From Phlegmacium glaucopus (Eukaryota > Basidiomycota > Agaricomycetes > Agaricales > Cortinariaceae), in NCBI GenBank assembly GCA_015039465.1, contig MU130543.1, positions 240,176-304,175 on the forward strand: DNA of 64,000 nucleotides. The letters are read 5' to 3'. Under the pieces are notes generated by a model. That model was not told the origin of the DNA. It ran no database searches and was given only the letters and a program-made list of their open reading frames with translations. The translations under genes and the position numbers were made by a program. This document shows positions 34,697 through 45,784 of the stretch, one piece after another; the first letter of the stretch is position 1; each line of letters starts with the position of its first letter.

Positions 34697-35208
34697 TAGG
34701 CCTAACACAGGCCTGTCACAAGACACAAGTAGGTAAACTGTTGTCAGACAGGCCTGTCCATCTGGGTTTGAATCCCTGTAACGCGTGGATTACTTCATTA
34801 GGTTCAATAGTTTTTAGCACACCCTAAACTAAGTCAGTAAACTTTTGTAATGAGATAAAAAATGCTTACACTTGATCACGATTGCGGTCCTGCTGCACTT
34901 TGACTCATCAGGCTTAGAATCCCACTCTTACAGTCCCTAATTTCTTGTATCATGCTTCATTGGGCTTCAATTTGAGAGTTCATGGTGAGAAGAGAAAACA
35001 GAGGTAGATATGTATTACAGACATGGGCACATTTAAAAATACATGATTTTTCATTACAAAAGTTTACTGACTTTAGTTTAGGGTGTGCTAAAAACTATTG
35101 AACCTAATGTAGTAATCCGCATGTTACAGGGATTTAAACCCAGATGTACCAACCTGTCTGGCGACAGTTTACCTACTTGTGTCTCATGACAGGTCAGTCA
35201 CCGCCCTA
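34697..35208. mobile_element. 512-bp fold-back element with tRNA-like B box, TSD GCGACAATG
   Basis: Inverted arms of about 160 bp (34697-34860 and 35045-35208) share ACACAAGTAGGTAAACTG, GGTTTGAATCCCTGTAAC and TTTTTAGCACACCCTAAACT. Flanks GCGACAATG (34688-34696 and 35209-35217) are identical. The arm motif GGGTTTGAATCCC matches the polymerase III B box of tRNA genes. It is non-coding and lies inside the hAT-like element. Confidence 0.72.
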
Positions 35209-35439
35209 GCGACAATGGTGGTGGTTGCATAGGCAGTTGCGGTGGTGTTAGCAGTGGTGGCATCATTCTAATGTTTATAGTTAGTGAAATAAATAATAAA
35301 AAATACCACTCCCACACGAAGGGGGTTGTTGCCATGCTTGTTGTGTCTGAGGTTGGTGTCGTTGGGTGGTCAAAGTGCATTGTTGGTGGTTGAAATGTGT
35401 CATCGTGGTTGTCAATACTTAGTAAATGAATTAGTTTTG

Positions 35440-35730
35440 AAACAAATTAAAGAAGAAAATAACCCCCCTTGTGTTCATTCATTCATATTCCAGGGATACT
35501 TAAGTCATTGTTTGTTTGCTGTTGTCACTCATCATTTGTTTGCCATTGTTGGCATTCATTCATTCATCATTGTCGTCGGCTGTTCATTCATCACTGTAGT
35601 TGTCTGTTTGTTTGTCATTGTTGTCATTTGTTGTTCATTCATTGTTGTTTACTCGTTGTTCTCATTTGTCATTGTGTATTTGTTGTTCATTTGTTGTCAT
35701 TCATCTGTTGTAGTTTACATTAGAATTACA
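35440..35730 (+). repeat. Low-complexity CATT/TTGTTG tract
   Basis: TTCATTCATTCATTGTTGTC-type words repeat irregularly. Frames read through it are hydrophobic and meaningless. Confidence 0.6.
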
Positions 35731-38700
35731 ATTAAGTTTAAATTTAAAAGCATACCGGGGTGCCCATCATCATCATGCTTGTCATTGTGATGTGGCGAGG
35801 TGGTGTGGCTCGCTGCTGCTGTTGTTGTAAACTGTAACAATGATAATACATGTCATAACGTATTAAAATAAAAAACTTATCAAAAATAACTCCCCAAGTG
35901 GGAGTCATTGCCATTGTTGGTTTGTGTTGTTGGCATTGTTGCATCGCCAGCGTCATTATCACTTGTATTTGTTGACATGGTGTTGCAAGTGTAAGTAAAT
36001 GATGAAAGCATTCAAACTCCGACTCAAAAATGTCAGGTCCAGTGCCAATCCAGCACCTAACAGTATTTTGTAGATTGTGAAGTCAGTTCTCCACAGAAAA
36101 ATTAGGATAAAATATTACAAGAAAGTTTGGTTTAAACCGGTTTGAACCTGGTTCTTAAAATTTTAGAAATATGAGAACCGAGAACTGGACTGACAGCACA
36201 AAATCCTTGGACTGAACTGAACTGAACTTGAACCAATGGTTCGGTTCTTTCAGTTCTTGGTTCTTGCATTGGTTCAGAACCAAACTTTGGTATCACTAAA
36301 TGGCGCTTTATCAATCCTAAGCGAAACATGAATACAGACACCCCCAAGAAAGAATTCTTTAAATTCCCAAAACCTTTGATTAAAGATGAAGATGATGAAG
36401 AAGAATACATGAATTCTACACTCAATCCCCTCAATGATGATGGATTATCAGTACTCATTGCTTTTATAACTGGTGGAATAGACAACGACATATGGATCAA
36501 TGTGAAAACATCTGCATCCCAAACACTTGCAAAGAAATACGACAAAAAGGAAGATATTCCAGTTGAAAAACTGGTTCCAAAAGAATATCATGAATTCCTT
36601 GATGTATTTGATGAAAAGAAGGCAGACAGATTTCCTGACAAATGGCCCTGGGACCACAAGCTAGACCTGAAACCTGGATTTGCACTGAAATCCTTCAAGA
36701 ACTATAACCTTACCCTGGAAGAACAAATCAAAGTGGACAAATTCCTCAAAGAAAATCTTGAATGACGATATATTCAAAAATTGAAATCACCAATGGCATC
36801 TCCATTCTTCTTTGTATCCAAGAAAGATGGAAAACTCAGACCTTGCCAAGACTATCGATATTTGAACAAACATACAGTCAAAAATGCTTACCCTCTACCT
36901 TTGATCTCTGAAATTATAGACAAACTGAAAGGCACAACTTGTTTTACCAAGTTTGATGTCCTTAGAGGTTACAACAATGTCAGGATCAATAAAGGTGATG
37001 AATGGAAAGCAGCATTCAAAATGAACAGAGGACTCTTTGAACCAATGGTTATGTTCTTTGGCATGTGCAACTCCCTGGTGACTTTCCAGGCTATGATGGA
37101 CTCTATTTTTGAAGACATGATTGAAGGCAACTTCGTCATTGTCTATATGGACGACATCCTGATCTTTGCAAAAGACGAAAAGACACTCGAAGAAATCACG
37201 AAGAAAGTCCTACAACAATTACAGGAAAACAACCTTTACTTGAAACCAAAGAAATGCAAATTCAACAAGAAAATTGAATACCTCAGAATGATCATCGAAG
37301 AAGGCAAAGTTTCTATGGATTCTACAAAACTCAAAGGAATTTGAGACTGGCCTATCCCCACAACAGTGAAAGAAGTTTGATCTTTCCTTGGATTTGGAAA
37401 TTTCTACAGATGATTCATCAAGAAATTCTCAGAACTCGCTGGACCTCTGAACAATCTTTTGAAGAAAGATAAAACATTTGAATGGACACAAGAATGCCAA
37501 GACGCATTTGAAACACTGAAACAATGATTTACAGAAGAACCAGTCCTTATGATGCCAGATCATATGAAACCTTTCCAGATCGAATGTGACACATCAAAAT
37601 ATGCATCAGGTGCAGTCCTCACACAATTGGATTCGAATGGAGACAGACATCCAGTCTCTTTTATATCAGAAACTTTCTCTCCTACCAAACAAAATTACGA
37701 GATCTATGACAGGGAACTCCTAGCAATTATTTGAGGACTCCAAGAATGGCGACACTACATTCAAGGATCTTCTCATACAACTGAGATATTTTCAGATCAC
37801 AAGAATTTGACATACTATCGTGAAGCGAAGAAACTGAACCGAAGACAAGCGAGATGGGTGCTCTACCTCTCTGAATTTGATGTGAAACTAGTTCATCTGG
37901 CCAGAAACAAAATGATTCAATCGGACACCCTCTCTCAATGACCCGACTATTGTCCTAAAGAAGACAATGATAACAAAGACATTGTTCTTCTACCCAATAG
38001 TCTATTCGTCAATCTCATTGACAAAGATTTGCAAGACAGAATTGCTTCCACTGATGATTTGTATCTCGATGCTTCTGAAGCAATAAAATTACTACTCAAC
38101 ACTGGATCTTCTGCAGTACAGAAAGATTTGCATGACTGGACAACTGAAGAATTCAATGGAAAACAAGTTCTTTTCTACAAGGGAAAGAATTATATCCCCA
38201 AAGACATCAAACTTTGACAGGACATTGTCAAAATGTTCCACGATCCTGAAACGGCTGGACACCCTGGTGAACTCAAAACCTATAATGCAGTACAACAGCA
38301 TTACTGGTGGCCTGGACTTTGAACTTTTGTGAAGAACTATGTTCAAGGATGCGGAACTTGTCAACAATTCAAAATTGACAGAAACCCCTCAAAACCAGCC
38401 TACATGCCTGTAGAAGGAGCGAAATCAACTCAACCATTTGCAAATTGCTCTATGGATTTTATAACCAACTTGCCACCTGCAGAAGGCTATGATAGTATCT
38501 TGTCCATGGTTGACCAAGGTCTTACAAAGGGGGTAATTCTCCTACCTTGCAACAAAATGATTACCGCCAAAGAAACAACCCAACTTTTACTTGAAAATCT
38601 TTACAAAATATTTGGTTTACCTGACAGATTACTTTCTGACCGAGGACCTCAATTTGCTTCTCAATCATTTAGAGAGCTTTTGAAACTACTCGGAATCACC

Positions 38701-39480
38701 TCTTCCCTCTCTATGGCTTATCATTCCCAAACTGATGGAGCTACTAAATGAACAAACCAAGAAATCAAAGCTTACTTATCAATTTATTGTGCATCACATC
38801 CAGAGGAATGGCCTATTGCCTTGAACACCCTTGAATTCACCCACAACAACTGAAGACACACTGACTGACTCCACACTCCCTTTGAACTTATGTTTGGAGA
38901 ATCCCCAATTGCCATTCCTTTATCCTTCGAAAACACAAAATACCCACCGATCAAAAATAAAATGAAGACACTGATCAAGAACCAAGAAGAAGCTCTCGCA
39001 GCACATGAACTTGCATGCACATGCATTGCAGAACAGAGAAGATTGAATTTCATCCCATTCAAGAAGGGACAGAAAGTCTGGCTAGACTCATGCAACCTCA
39101 AAATGTTGTACCACAAGAAAATGGCCCCAAAACATGAAGGACCTTTTGAAATCACAGAAGTCTTAGGCCCAATCACATATGAACTTCGACTCCCATCCTC
39201 ATGGAAGATACATAATGTCTTCCATGCATCATTACTCCGACTTTACAAAGAAAACAATGTCTATGGTGAGAATTTTGACCGACCCCTTCCTGAACTTCTA
39301 GAAGGCGAAGAAGTATATGAAATCAAAACAATTTTGAAACATAGACGAAGAGGACGAAACACCCAATACTACATCAAATGGAAAGGATATCCGATCCCCA
39401 AAGCATTGTGGGAAAACAAAGAAGCCTTCTCTGACAACAGAGATTTGCTGTCAAACTATAAACAACGACATCAACTCTAG

Positions 39481-40440
39481 AAGATCACTAGAAGCACAAC
39501 ATGTGGTACATATCCTACACACACAAAATGCTTGATTGGGAATTTTTAAAGTTTATTGACAAGGTGGCTATTGCAACCGATGAACTGAAGAATATAAGAG
39601 AGAAACTGGAAGAAGAGAAGGATAAGAATTTCATCCTTCCTCTTTTCGACTTCGAAACTTACAACCCTCAACTCAACAACTCTCCCTTCCTCTAACAATG
39701 CCTCAAGCTCAAGTCACAGAGAAATGTTTCTGACCCACCGTCCATCCTCTTCCACCAAACTTCAACTCTCTGCGTGCACATCGACTTTCCTCTTCCCCTC
39801 CTTCTTCTGACGAATCTGACATCTTCACTAATGTTGAATACTTCAACTCACATGAACTTGACACCATATGTAAAACACAAGATAACCTTGTATCAGTCAA
39901 TGACATCCTCTGGGACCGCGCTGACCTTAATCATCAATTCCGTCATTATTTTGAAACAAAACAGACGATACGAAGACTCAAAAAAGAAATCAAATGACAA
40001 CAAATAATGTCAAACCTTCTCTTCGACCATATGAGAGAAGGCAGTCTTGCCTTGAAACTCACTCCTTCGATTAAACACCATCATTGACATCAATGGATTC
40101 CTATCGCTTTTAAGAATACCCCTCAAAAGACAAATGTACCAGTCTCCGATACTCCTTTCCTGACTCCATCATCAGCAAAATTGATCCCTATTGTCCCAAT
40201 TACTACTATTGTTCCACTGGTGGAACCACACGTTTCTATTTCACAATGACCTTCTGAATACTTCACAGTTTCCAATGGATCAAAAGAAAGTCCTATTTAC
40301 ATCCCTGACAACAACGACTATAAAAATTTACAAGCCCTCGATGCTCTACAAACAGTTTGAAACCATTGCGTCTGCTGCAATAAACCTGGACATGTTCTCA
40401 AATGTTGTCAACTTGTGAAGAGGTATTACAGTTGTTGAAA
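39481..40440 (+). pseudogene. Post-pol third ORF of the Gypsy element
   Basis: After the pol stop comes a coding-like stretch in the same direction with DESDIFTNVEYFNSHELDT, WDRADLNHQFRHYFETK, FDHMREGSLALKLTPSIK and a final cysteine cluster CVCCNKPGHVLKCC, which fits a C-x2-C-x4-H-x4-C knuckle. It is broken by TGAs (for example IK*QQ, HH*HQ, SQ*PS, TV*NH), each explainable as former CGA. Mushroom Gypsy elements can have such an extra ORF (recollection). Its role is unknown; nucleic-acid binding is suggested by the knuckle. Confidence 0.6.
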
Positions 40441-40460
40441 CCAGGAGTTTTCAACAGTCT

Positions 40461-40473
40461 AGCGGAGGGGTAA
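40461..40473 (+). other. Polypurine tract of the Gypsy element
   Basis: GCGGAGGGGTAA directly precedes the TGTTAC start of the 3' LTR, where second-strand DNA synthesis is primed. Confidence 0.7.
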
Positions 40474-40749
40474 TGTTACAATTTCATACATGCTGCGTAC
40501 ACATGTTTTTCATTTTCTTTTACTTTATCACACATGTGCACTTCATGCAACATTCATTGTTTCACTTACATGAGGTTACGGTTTACTTTTCATACATGTG
40601 TCAAACACATGTTTTACATACTTTTACCTCATGCCTTTCATCTTACCCTTATGTATATAAATCTATGTATCTTAGACTAGATACAGTACCTAGTCTTTAA
40701 TAGACAAACTCTCTGCTCTTATTCTCTCTAAGACGACCGCTTCCTCAGA
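40474..40749 (+). repeat. Gypsy 3' LTR, left part
   Basis: TGTTACAATTTCATACATGC through CGCTTCCTCAGA matches the 5' LTR at 29397-29672. It breaks off exactly at the CCTCAGA target duplication and continues at 58800-58902. The rejoined length, about 379 bp, equals the solo copy at 62651. Confidence 0.85.
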
Positions 40750-41110
40750 CCCAGTGAAAATTGGATGTAATTAATTTGAATTAGATATTATTAAATCGGA
40801 CTCATTCGAATAACATCAAATAACATCAAATAACATTGAAGAACTTGTGTCAATCGTGAGAGACTCTCGCTTATAAATAAACAAACATGCCACGTCAACA
40901 ACATCTTGGCACAATTTTGTGTCGATGTGTCGACATCTGCGTCGACTTGTATACACATACTTGTGCTCACGCACGCACATCCCTTCGGCCTGCCTAGGTG
41001 CCTATACTATGCATTGCGGGTATTGCCATGCGCAGCCACTGTCAGCTGGCATCTGCTATCTTTGAAGGCCTGCAGTTTGTCTTGCTGAGCGCTGAGCACT
41101 GAACATTCTA

Positions 41111-41617
41111 ATGCCACTCTCTCGGTCGTATGCATTTCTTGATGTCCTCCAGGCAGACCTCACCACTGTGACCACATCCTCTCACCAACCCTTGTCTGAG
41201 CCTCTCCCAGCCGGTTTACCCTCTTCCAACCTTCTCCCAGCCAATTCCCTTTCTTCCAACCCCCTTCCAGCCAATTCCCCTTCTTCCAACCCCCTTCCAG
41301 CCAATTCCCCTTCTTCCAACCCTCTTACACTTGCTGTCTCGACTTCATATCAGAATCCCTCTTGTTTTCGGCCCTCTATTACCAAGTATCACACTCGTTC
41401 GGGACCCTCAACTACCCAATCACCTTCACACTTCATCCATCCACATTCATCAATCCTTGTGACTAGCCAGTCATTTTTTCCCGGTCACCCACATCCAAAA
41501 AATAAGGTTGAGAGCCTTTATCGCCAGACCCTCAAGTCTTACATGAAGAAAACAGCAGGAGGTCAGAAATTTCTTCGTAAAGTCAAGCAGCGGCGCATCA
41601 CATTAGCAGCAATATAA
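41111..41617 (+). CDS. Serine/proline-rich protein with PLPANSPSSN repeats
   Basis: An uninterrupted 168-residue frame from ATG 41111 to TAA 41615-41617. Residues about 33-75 contain four copies of a ten-residue repeat like PLPANSPSSN, encoded by nearly identical 30-bp DNA repeats. The C terminus is basic (SLYRQTLKSYMKKTAGGQK, FLRKVKQRR). No domain is recognised. It lies between the left end and the transposase, so it may be a second element protein; chance is less likely given length and ATG. Confidence 0.45.
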   Translation: MPLSRSYAFLDVLQADLTTVTTSSHQPLSEPLPAGLPSSNLLPANSLSSNPLPANSPSSNPLPANSPSSNPLTLAVSTSYQNPSCFRPSITKYHTRSGPSTTQSPSHFIHPHSSILVTSQSFFPGHPHPKNKVESLYRQTLKSYMKKTAGGQKFLRKVKQRRITLAAI

Positions 41618-41739
41618 TGGTGGATGCAGGATTTAACAGGTAGCTCAAACATTTATAAGTGCTCTTCTAAGTTCTAACACTTCAATGTAGATATTTGGTT
41701 CTTTTCCTGTCATTTCCTTAGTCTTAGTTGATTCCTTTG

Positions 41740-41970
41740 CAGTTCATTATCAAGTCTTTCATAGCGTGTTCTGTTTATTTTATTATCAAGTCTTTCATAG
41801 CGTGTTCTGTTTATTTTATTGTCAATCTAATATTAGCTCATGTTATTTTTGTCATTGGAATCAAGTGACCGTGATCTGTCAATCTAATTGTCAAACTCTG
41901 ACAGATATCTGATAAGAATTGTCAAACTCTGACAGATATCTGACAGATATCTGATAATAATTGTCAGCTG
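41740..41970 (+). repeat. Short tandem repeats upstream of the transposase
   Basis: A 41-bp unit containing ATCAAGTCTTTCATAGCGTG occurs twice in tandem (41750-41831). CTGACAGATATCTGA-type palindromic words repeat three times at 41898-41955. These could be binding sites for the element's own proteins. Confidence 0.55.
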
Positions 41971-41986
41971 AGAGGTCCTGCTCACT

Positions 41987-41993
41987 TATATAG
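41987..41993 (+). promoter_or_regulatory. TATA-like box of the transposase gene
   Basis: TATATAG lies 107 bp before the ATG at 42101, downstream of the palindromic repeats. Confidence 0.3.
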
Positions 41994-42100
41994 CCCTTTG
42001 TTAACTCTAAGAGCCTTTCACTTTCCCCCCCCCACTATTCCCATTACTGATTGATCTGTGTTTCTCCCCTAGTAAAATTAACCATAACCCTAACTAAACC

Positions 42101-45029
42101 ATGGCTAAGAAGTACTTCTGCACATGTCTCAAAAGATGCAAGGGGGGAAAAGAGGTGTCTCACTCTACTTACCAGAGGCACAAGTCTGATAGGAATGCTA
42201 CAGCCTCAAGTACAGGAATTGCAGCAGGTTCAGCTATGGAAGTGGAAGATTCTTCTGATTCTGATAACGAAACTGAGGATACTGGCAACTTAGATGTTGG
42301 GCTTGGGTCTGGGGACTTGGACTTGAATGATGAATCTGGAATGGAAATTGATGACATACCTGGGAATCATACTGAGAATCCTGAGGTGAGCTATGATATT
42401 TAAAGTACTAGTACTGTTTGATCTGATGTCAGTGCTCTTGCAGGAATACACTTACACAATGGATCAGGATATGTCATACCCATCACCTGGGGTTGCTTTA
42501 AATCAAGGTCAGGATCCTATAGGCTTTGGAGGTTCAGAAGATGAAGAAGATGCATACGACCAACTGATCCATCCAGATCCTGGATGCCAAGATTTAGATA
42601 ACAACCAGGATGATGAGCTTGGTCAAGATCAAGATCTTGGAGATATAGTAGATGACCCATCAGATATGTCAGATCTTGATCTGGGTGGGTTCCCTCAATC
42701 TTGGGGGCAGGTCCCAGAACCTCAGAGTTCTCATCTAAATCTTGATGAACTTGATAACCTTGCTACTTTGCACAGTCTGAAAATTTCTATGGCCTTTATC
42801 AAGGCAATTGCATCAGCATCTCTGGATGATGAACATTCAGGGTTGAATTCAATAACTTTGGAGCGAATCAGAAATCCTCCAACCTCTATTCCTAGTATTA
42901 CTGATAATCCAGAAATGCGTCTAGGATTGGATATATTCCTTGCAATAACCAATGCAGCACAAGGAACATACACATCAGTCCGCAATGCCATCCTTAGGAG
43001 ATATCCAGAAGATGAAATACCATCCTATGAACAAGTCAAACAATATATTTCTGATGTTACTGGGGTATTCTCTGTTGGACACGATATGTGTATCAATAGC
43101 TGCCTTGCATTCACTGGTCCATACAAAGATTTAGATGTTTGCCCAGAATGTGCAGAACTGCGATACAATGCTATAACCAAGAAAGCCCATCGAGTATTCC
43201 AGACAATCCTACTTGGGCCTTTGTTGCAATCTCTCAGATTAAATGAACAGAGCTCAGAAGCCTTGCTTTATCGTCACATTCTTCAACACCAAATTGAGGA
43301 ACTTCTCAAGAAGTATGATGGTGAACTGCCTTGGTTGGAGGATATTATGCATGGGCAGGCCTTTAATGATGCTGTGAATGATGGCCATATTAAGCATGAT
43401 GATCTTGTTCTAATGTTCTCATTTGATGGTGCCCAGTTATATGCCAATAAAGCCTCTGACTGTTGGATATTTATTTGGGTTATATTTGATCATGCTCCTG
43501 ATGGCCGATATAAAAAAAAATGTGTTTTGCCTGGAGGGTTTATTCCTGGACCCAATAAACCCAAATATCCTGACACATTTCTATTTCCTAGTTTGCACCA
43601 TCTTTCAGCATTGCAAAAAGAGGGTCTTTGTATGTGGGATGCTATTCAACAAAAAATAATTACCTCTGAACCATTTTTATGTCTGGCAACAGCAGATGGA
43701 CCTGGAATGGCATATCTCAATGGTTTGGTTGGTCACCATGGGAAAAATGGTTGTAGACTATTCTGTACTTTGCCTGGTCGCCATAAACAAGGAGGGACAC
43801 ACTATTATCCAGCATTACTCAAGCCAAACAACTATAGTGTTCAAGGTTGTGATCACCCTGATGTTGATGTTTATCAACTTCCTTCATCTTCAGTCCAAGA
43901 CTATGAAGAGAAACTCAAATATGTTATGGGATCCAGGACTGAAACACAATACAAAAGACGCCGTTTAGAAACAGGAATTTCAAAGCCAAGCATCTTCCTT
44001 GGATTGCTTCCACAGCACCGCTTTGATATTCCTGGATGTTTTGGATCTGATATCATGCACTTGGCATCACTCAACATTCCAGATCTATTTATCAATCTTT
44101 GGCGGGGAACCTTTGATTGTGATGGTAAAGATGATAAATCAACCTGGGATTGGGCAGTATTGCAAGGAATTGTATGGGAAAAACATGGAAAAGATGTGGC
44201 TGCTTGTACTCCATATCTTCCTGGCTCCTTTGATCGTCCTCCTCGTAATCCTGCTGAAAAGATTTCTAGTGGATATAAAGCATGGGAGTTTCTGATGTAT
44301 TTTTATGGACTTGGTCCAGCACTGCTATTCAATATTCTACCTGAAAGGTATTGGGCACATTTCTGCAAGTTGATTTATGCAATGCGGATTATGAATCAAC
44401 ATCATATTTCCACTGAAGATCTGAAGAAGGCTCATGCAGCTCTGTTAGAGTTTGCTTATGAGTTTGAACTACTGTATTATCAGCGCCGCCCTGAACGACT
44501 TCATTTTGTTCGCCAAAGCATTCACGCACTAACCCATTTGGGACCTGAGGCTGTTCGTATTGGCCCTCCTATTATTTCCTCACAGTGGGTTATGGAGAGG
44601 ACTATTGGCAATCTTGGTGAAGAGATTCGTCAGCATTCTAATCCTTATGCCAATCTTTCAGAACGGGGTCTGCAGCAATGTCAAGTCAATACATTAAAAG
44701 CAATGATTCCAGAGTTGGAAGAAGAGAAACCAAAAATACCTAGAGGAGCTCAAGACATTGGTGAAGGTTATGTACTTCTCCGAGCAAGGGACAAATATTT
44801 GTATAAGCTTGATGAAAATGAGTTGGCTGCTGTGAGAAGAGCAAATATTTTGCCTGAAGTAGATGATTATCTGGCAGTACGCAGATGGGCAAGACTCCAA
44901 CTGCCTAATGGGCAGGTAGCCCGATCATTGTGGAAAGAAAGCTTGAAGCCTTTAACAAAGATTAGAATGGCTAGAAATGTCAAGGCATGTACATCTATTA
45001 TATTAAAGTGTATGACAGATAATAATTGA
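42101..45029 (+). CDS. Tnp2-like CACTA transposase, intact
   Basis: Two exons (42101-42385 and 42444-45029, 58-nt intron) give 956 residues without stops. The N terminus is a cysteine-rich finger (KKYFCTCLKRCKGGKEVSH) followed by an acidic stretch. The catalytic region has FSFDGAQLY, CVLPGGFIPGPNKPKYPD, LATADGPGMAYLNGLVGHHG, NGCRLFCTLPGRHK and FGSDIMHLASLNIPD, in the order of the Tnp2 domain; the aspartates in FDGAQ, ADGPG and GSDIMH are candidates for the active site. The C terminus has WVMERTIGNLGEEIRQHSNP. It should bind the CCCAGTG ends and move the element. It lacks the CpG-type stops of the neighbouring Gypsy, consistent with a young insertion. Confidence 0.85.
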
Positions 45030-45784
45030 GATTTTTTTAGATAATGACCAGAAATCAAAGCATTGACTTTGCAGAAATTTCATTCTATTTTCAGCTTTCT
45101 ATCATATCAAATGGAGAAAGGACAGATGAAACATTTGCTCTTATATCAACATATTCTCCTCCACATGCAGAGATCCTTCAAAAATCACAACACATACTGG
45201 TCATGCACACATGGCAGAGTTGAGATATGGAGATCATCCCTGTAGAAAATTCTGTCTGTCATTGCAATGATTCCTTATAATTGTCTGAATGATCCTGACC
45301 ACAATATTTTCTAGTTGAGAAGCCAGGTCTTGAAGTTGCCCGCATGGGTGGAGTAGAGGAGAGTATACAGATGAATTCTAGCACACATTTTTATGTAGGT
45401 ATCTAAATTTCATATTCTAATATTTCAGTACATTCTTGCTACTACTTCAAATATATGGCCATCATATAAGACATAAGCATACAGATAGCCTAAGCCATGA
45501 GCATGTCCCATGTCAAAGTACAACATAATAAATATTTTTTACAATGGCTTGGCTGCCAACATTATGCATGCAAATGCAAATATATTATCAGATTACAATG
45601 ATGTACAAGGAAAAATAAAGAACAATAATATATGAGAATGCATGATCCATATCCAAATCCTGCTGTCAGGCTGATGATGAGAATTCTGAAAAAGGATGAA
45701 ACTTTATGAATAATAAATGTAAATACAAATATATTTTCAGAATACAATGATGTACAAGAAAAAAAAGAATGATAACAAGAACCC
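45030..45784. other. Noncoding spacer after the transposase
   Basis: AT-rich. A 45-bp direct repeat (CAGATTACAATGATGTACAA and CAGAATACAATGATGTACAA) occurs at 45587 and 45738. No gene supported. Confidence 0.4.

Larger units (their letters stand above)
34019..36298. mobile_element. hAT-like element in pol, 8-bp TSD
   Basis: The left end TAGTGATGCCAAAGTTTGG and the inverted right end TAGTGATACCAAAGTTTGG match; flanks are AACGGCGC (34011-34018) and AATGGCGC (36299-36306), an 8-bp TSD with one C-to-T change at a CpG. Subterminal GAACC/GGTTC repeats fill both ends. No transposase is visible inside, only simple repeats, a 24-bp minisatellite, and a smaller nested element. Ends and TSD length fit the hAT superfamily. 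Confidence 0.78.
32850..39480 (+). pseudogene. Gypsy pol: protease, RT, RNase H, integrase, chromodomain
   Basis: Protease LGLIDSGAGGKFID at about 32990. A one-base loss near 33236 shifts the frame before WKTGTFSWR, and 33303-36306 is foreign DNA. Reverse transcriptase runs from about 36640 ([34 protein letters not shown] with the catalytic aspartates at about 37147). RNase H has ECDTSKYASGA, YDRELLAI and SDHKNL. Integrase has an HHCC finger (GCGTCQQFK), CSMDFITNLP, LLSDRGPQF and NQEIKAYL, the D,D,E triad. The last 50 residues (TQYYIKWKGYP, LWEN) form a chromodomain, placing it in the chromoviruses. At least eleven in-frame TGAs replace expected arginines. Confidence 0.88.

Noticed and set aside
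34730..34800. Possible tRNA gene around the GGGTTTGAATCCC box
   Set aside because: No credible cloverleaf or acceptor stem, and the sequence is repeated in both arms of an element.
35326..35790. 154-codon valine/isoleucine-rich frame
   Set aside because: Translation of a simple repeat tract, present inside a non-coding element.
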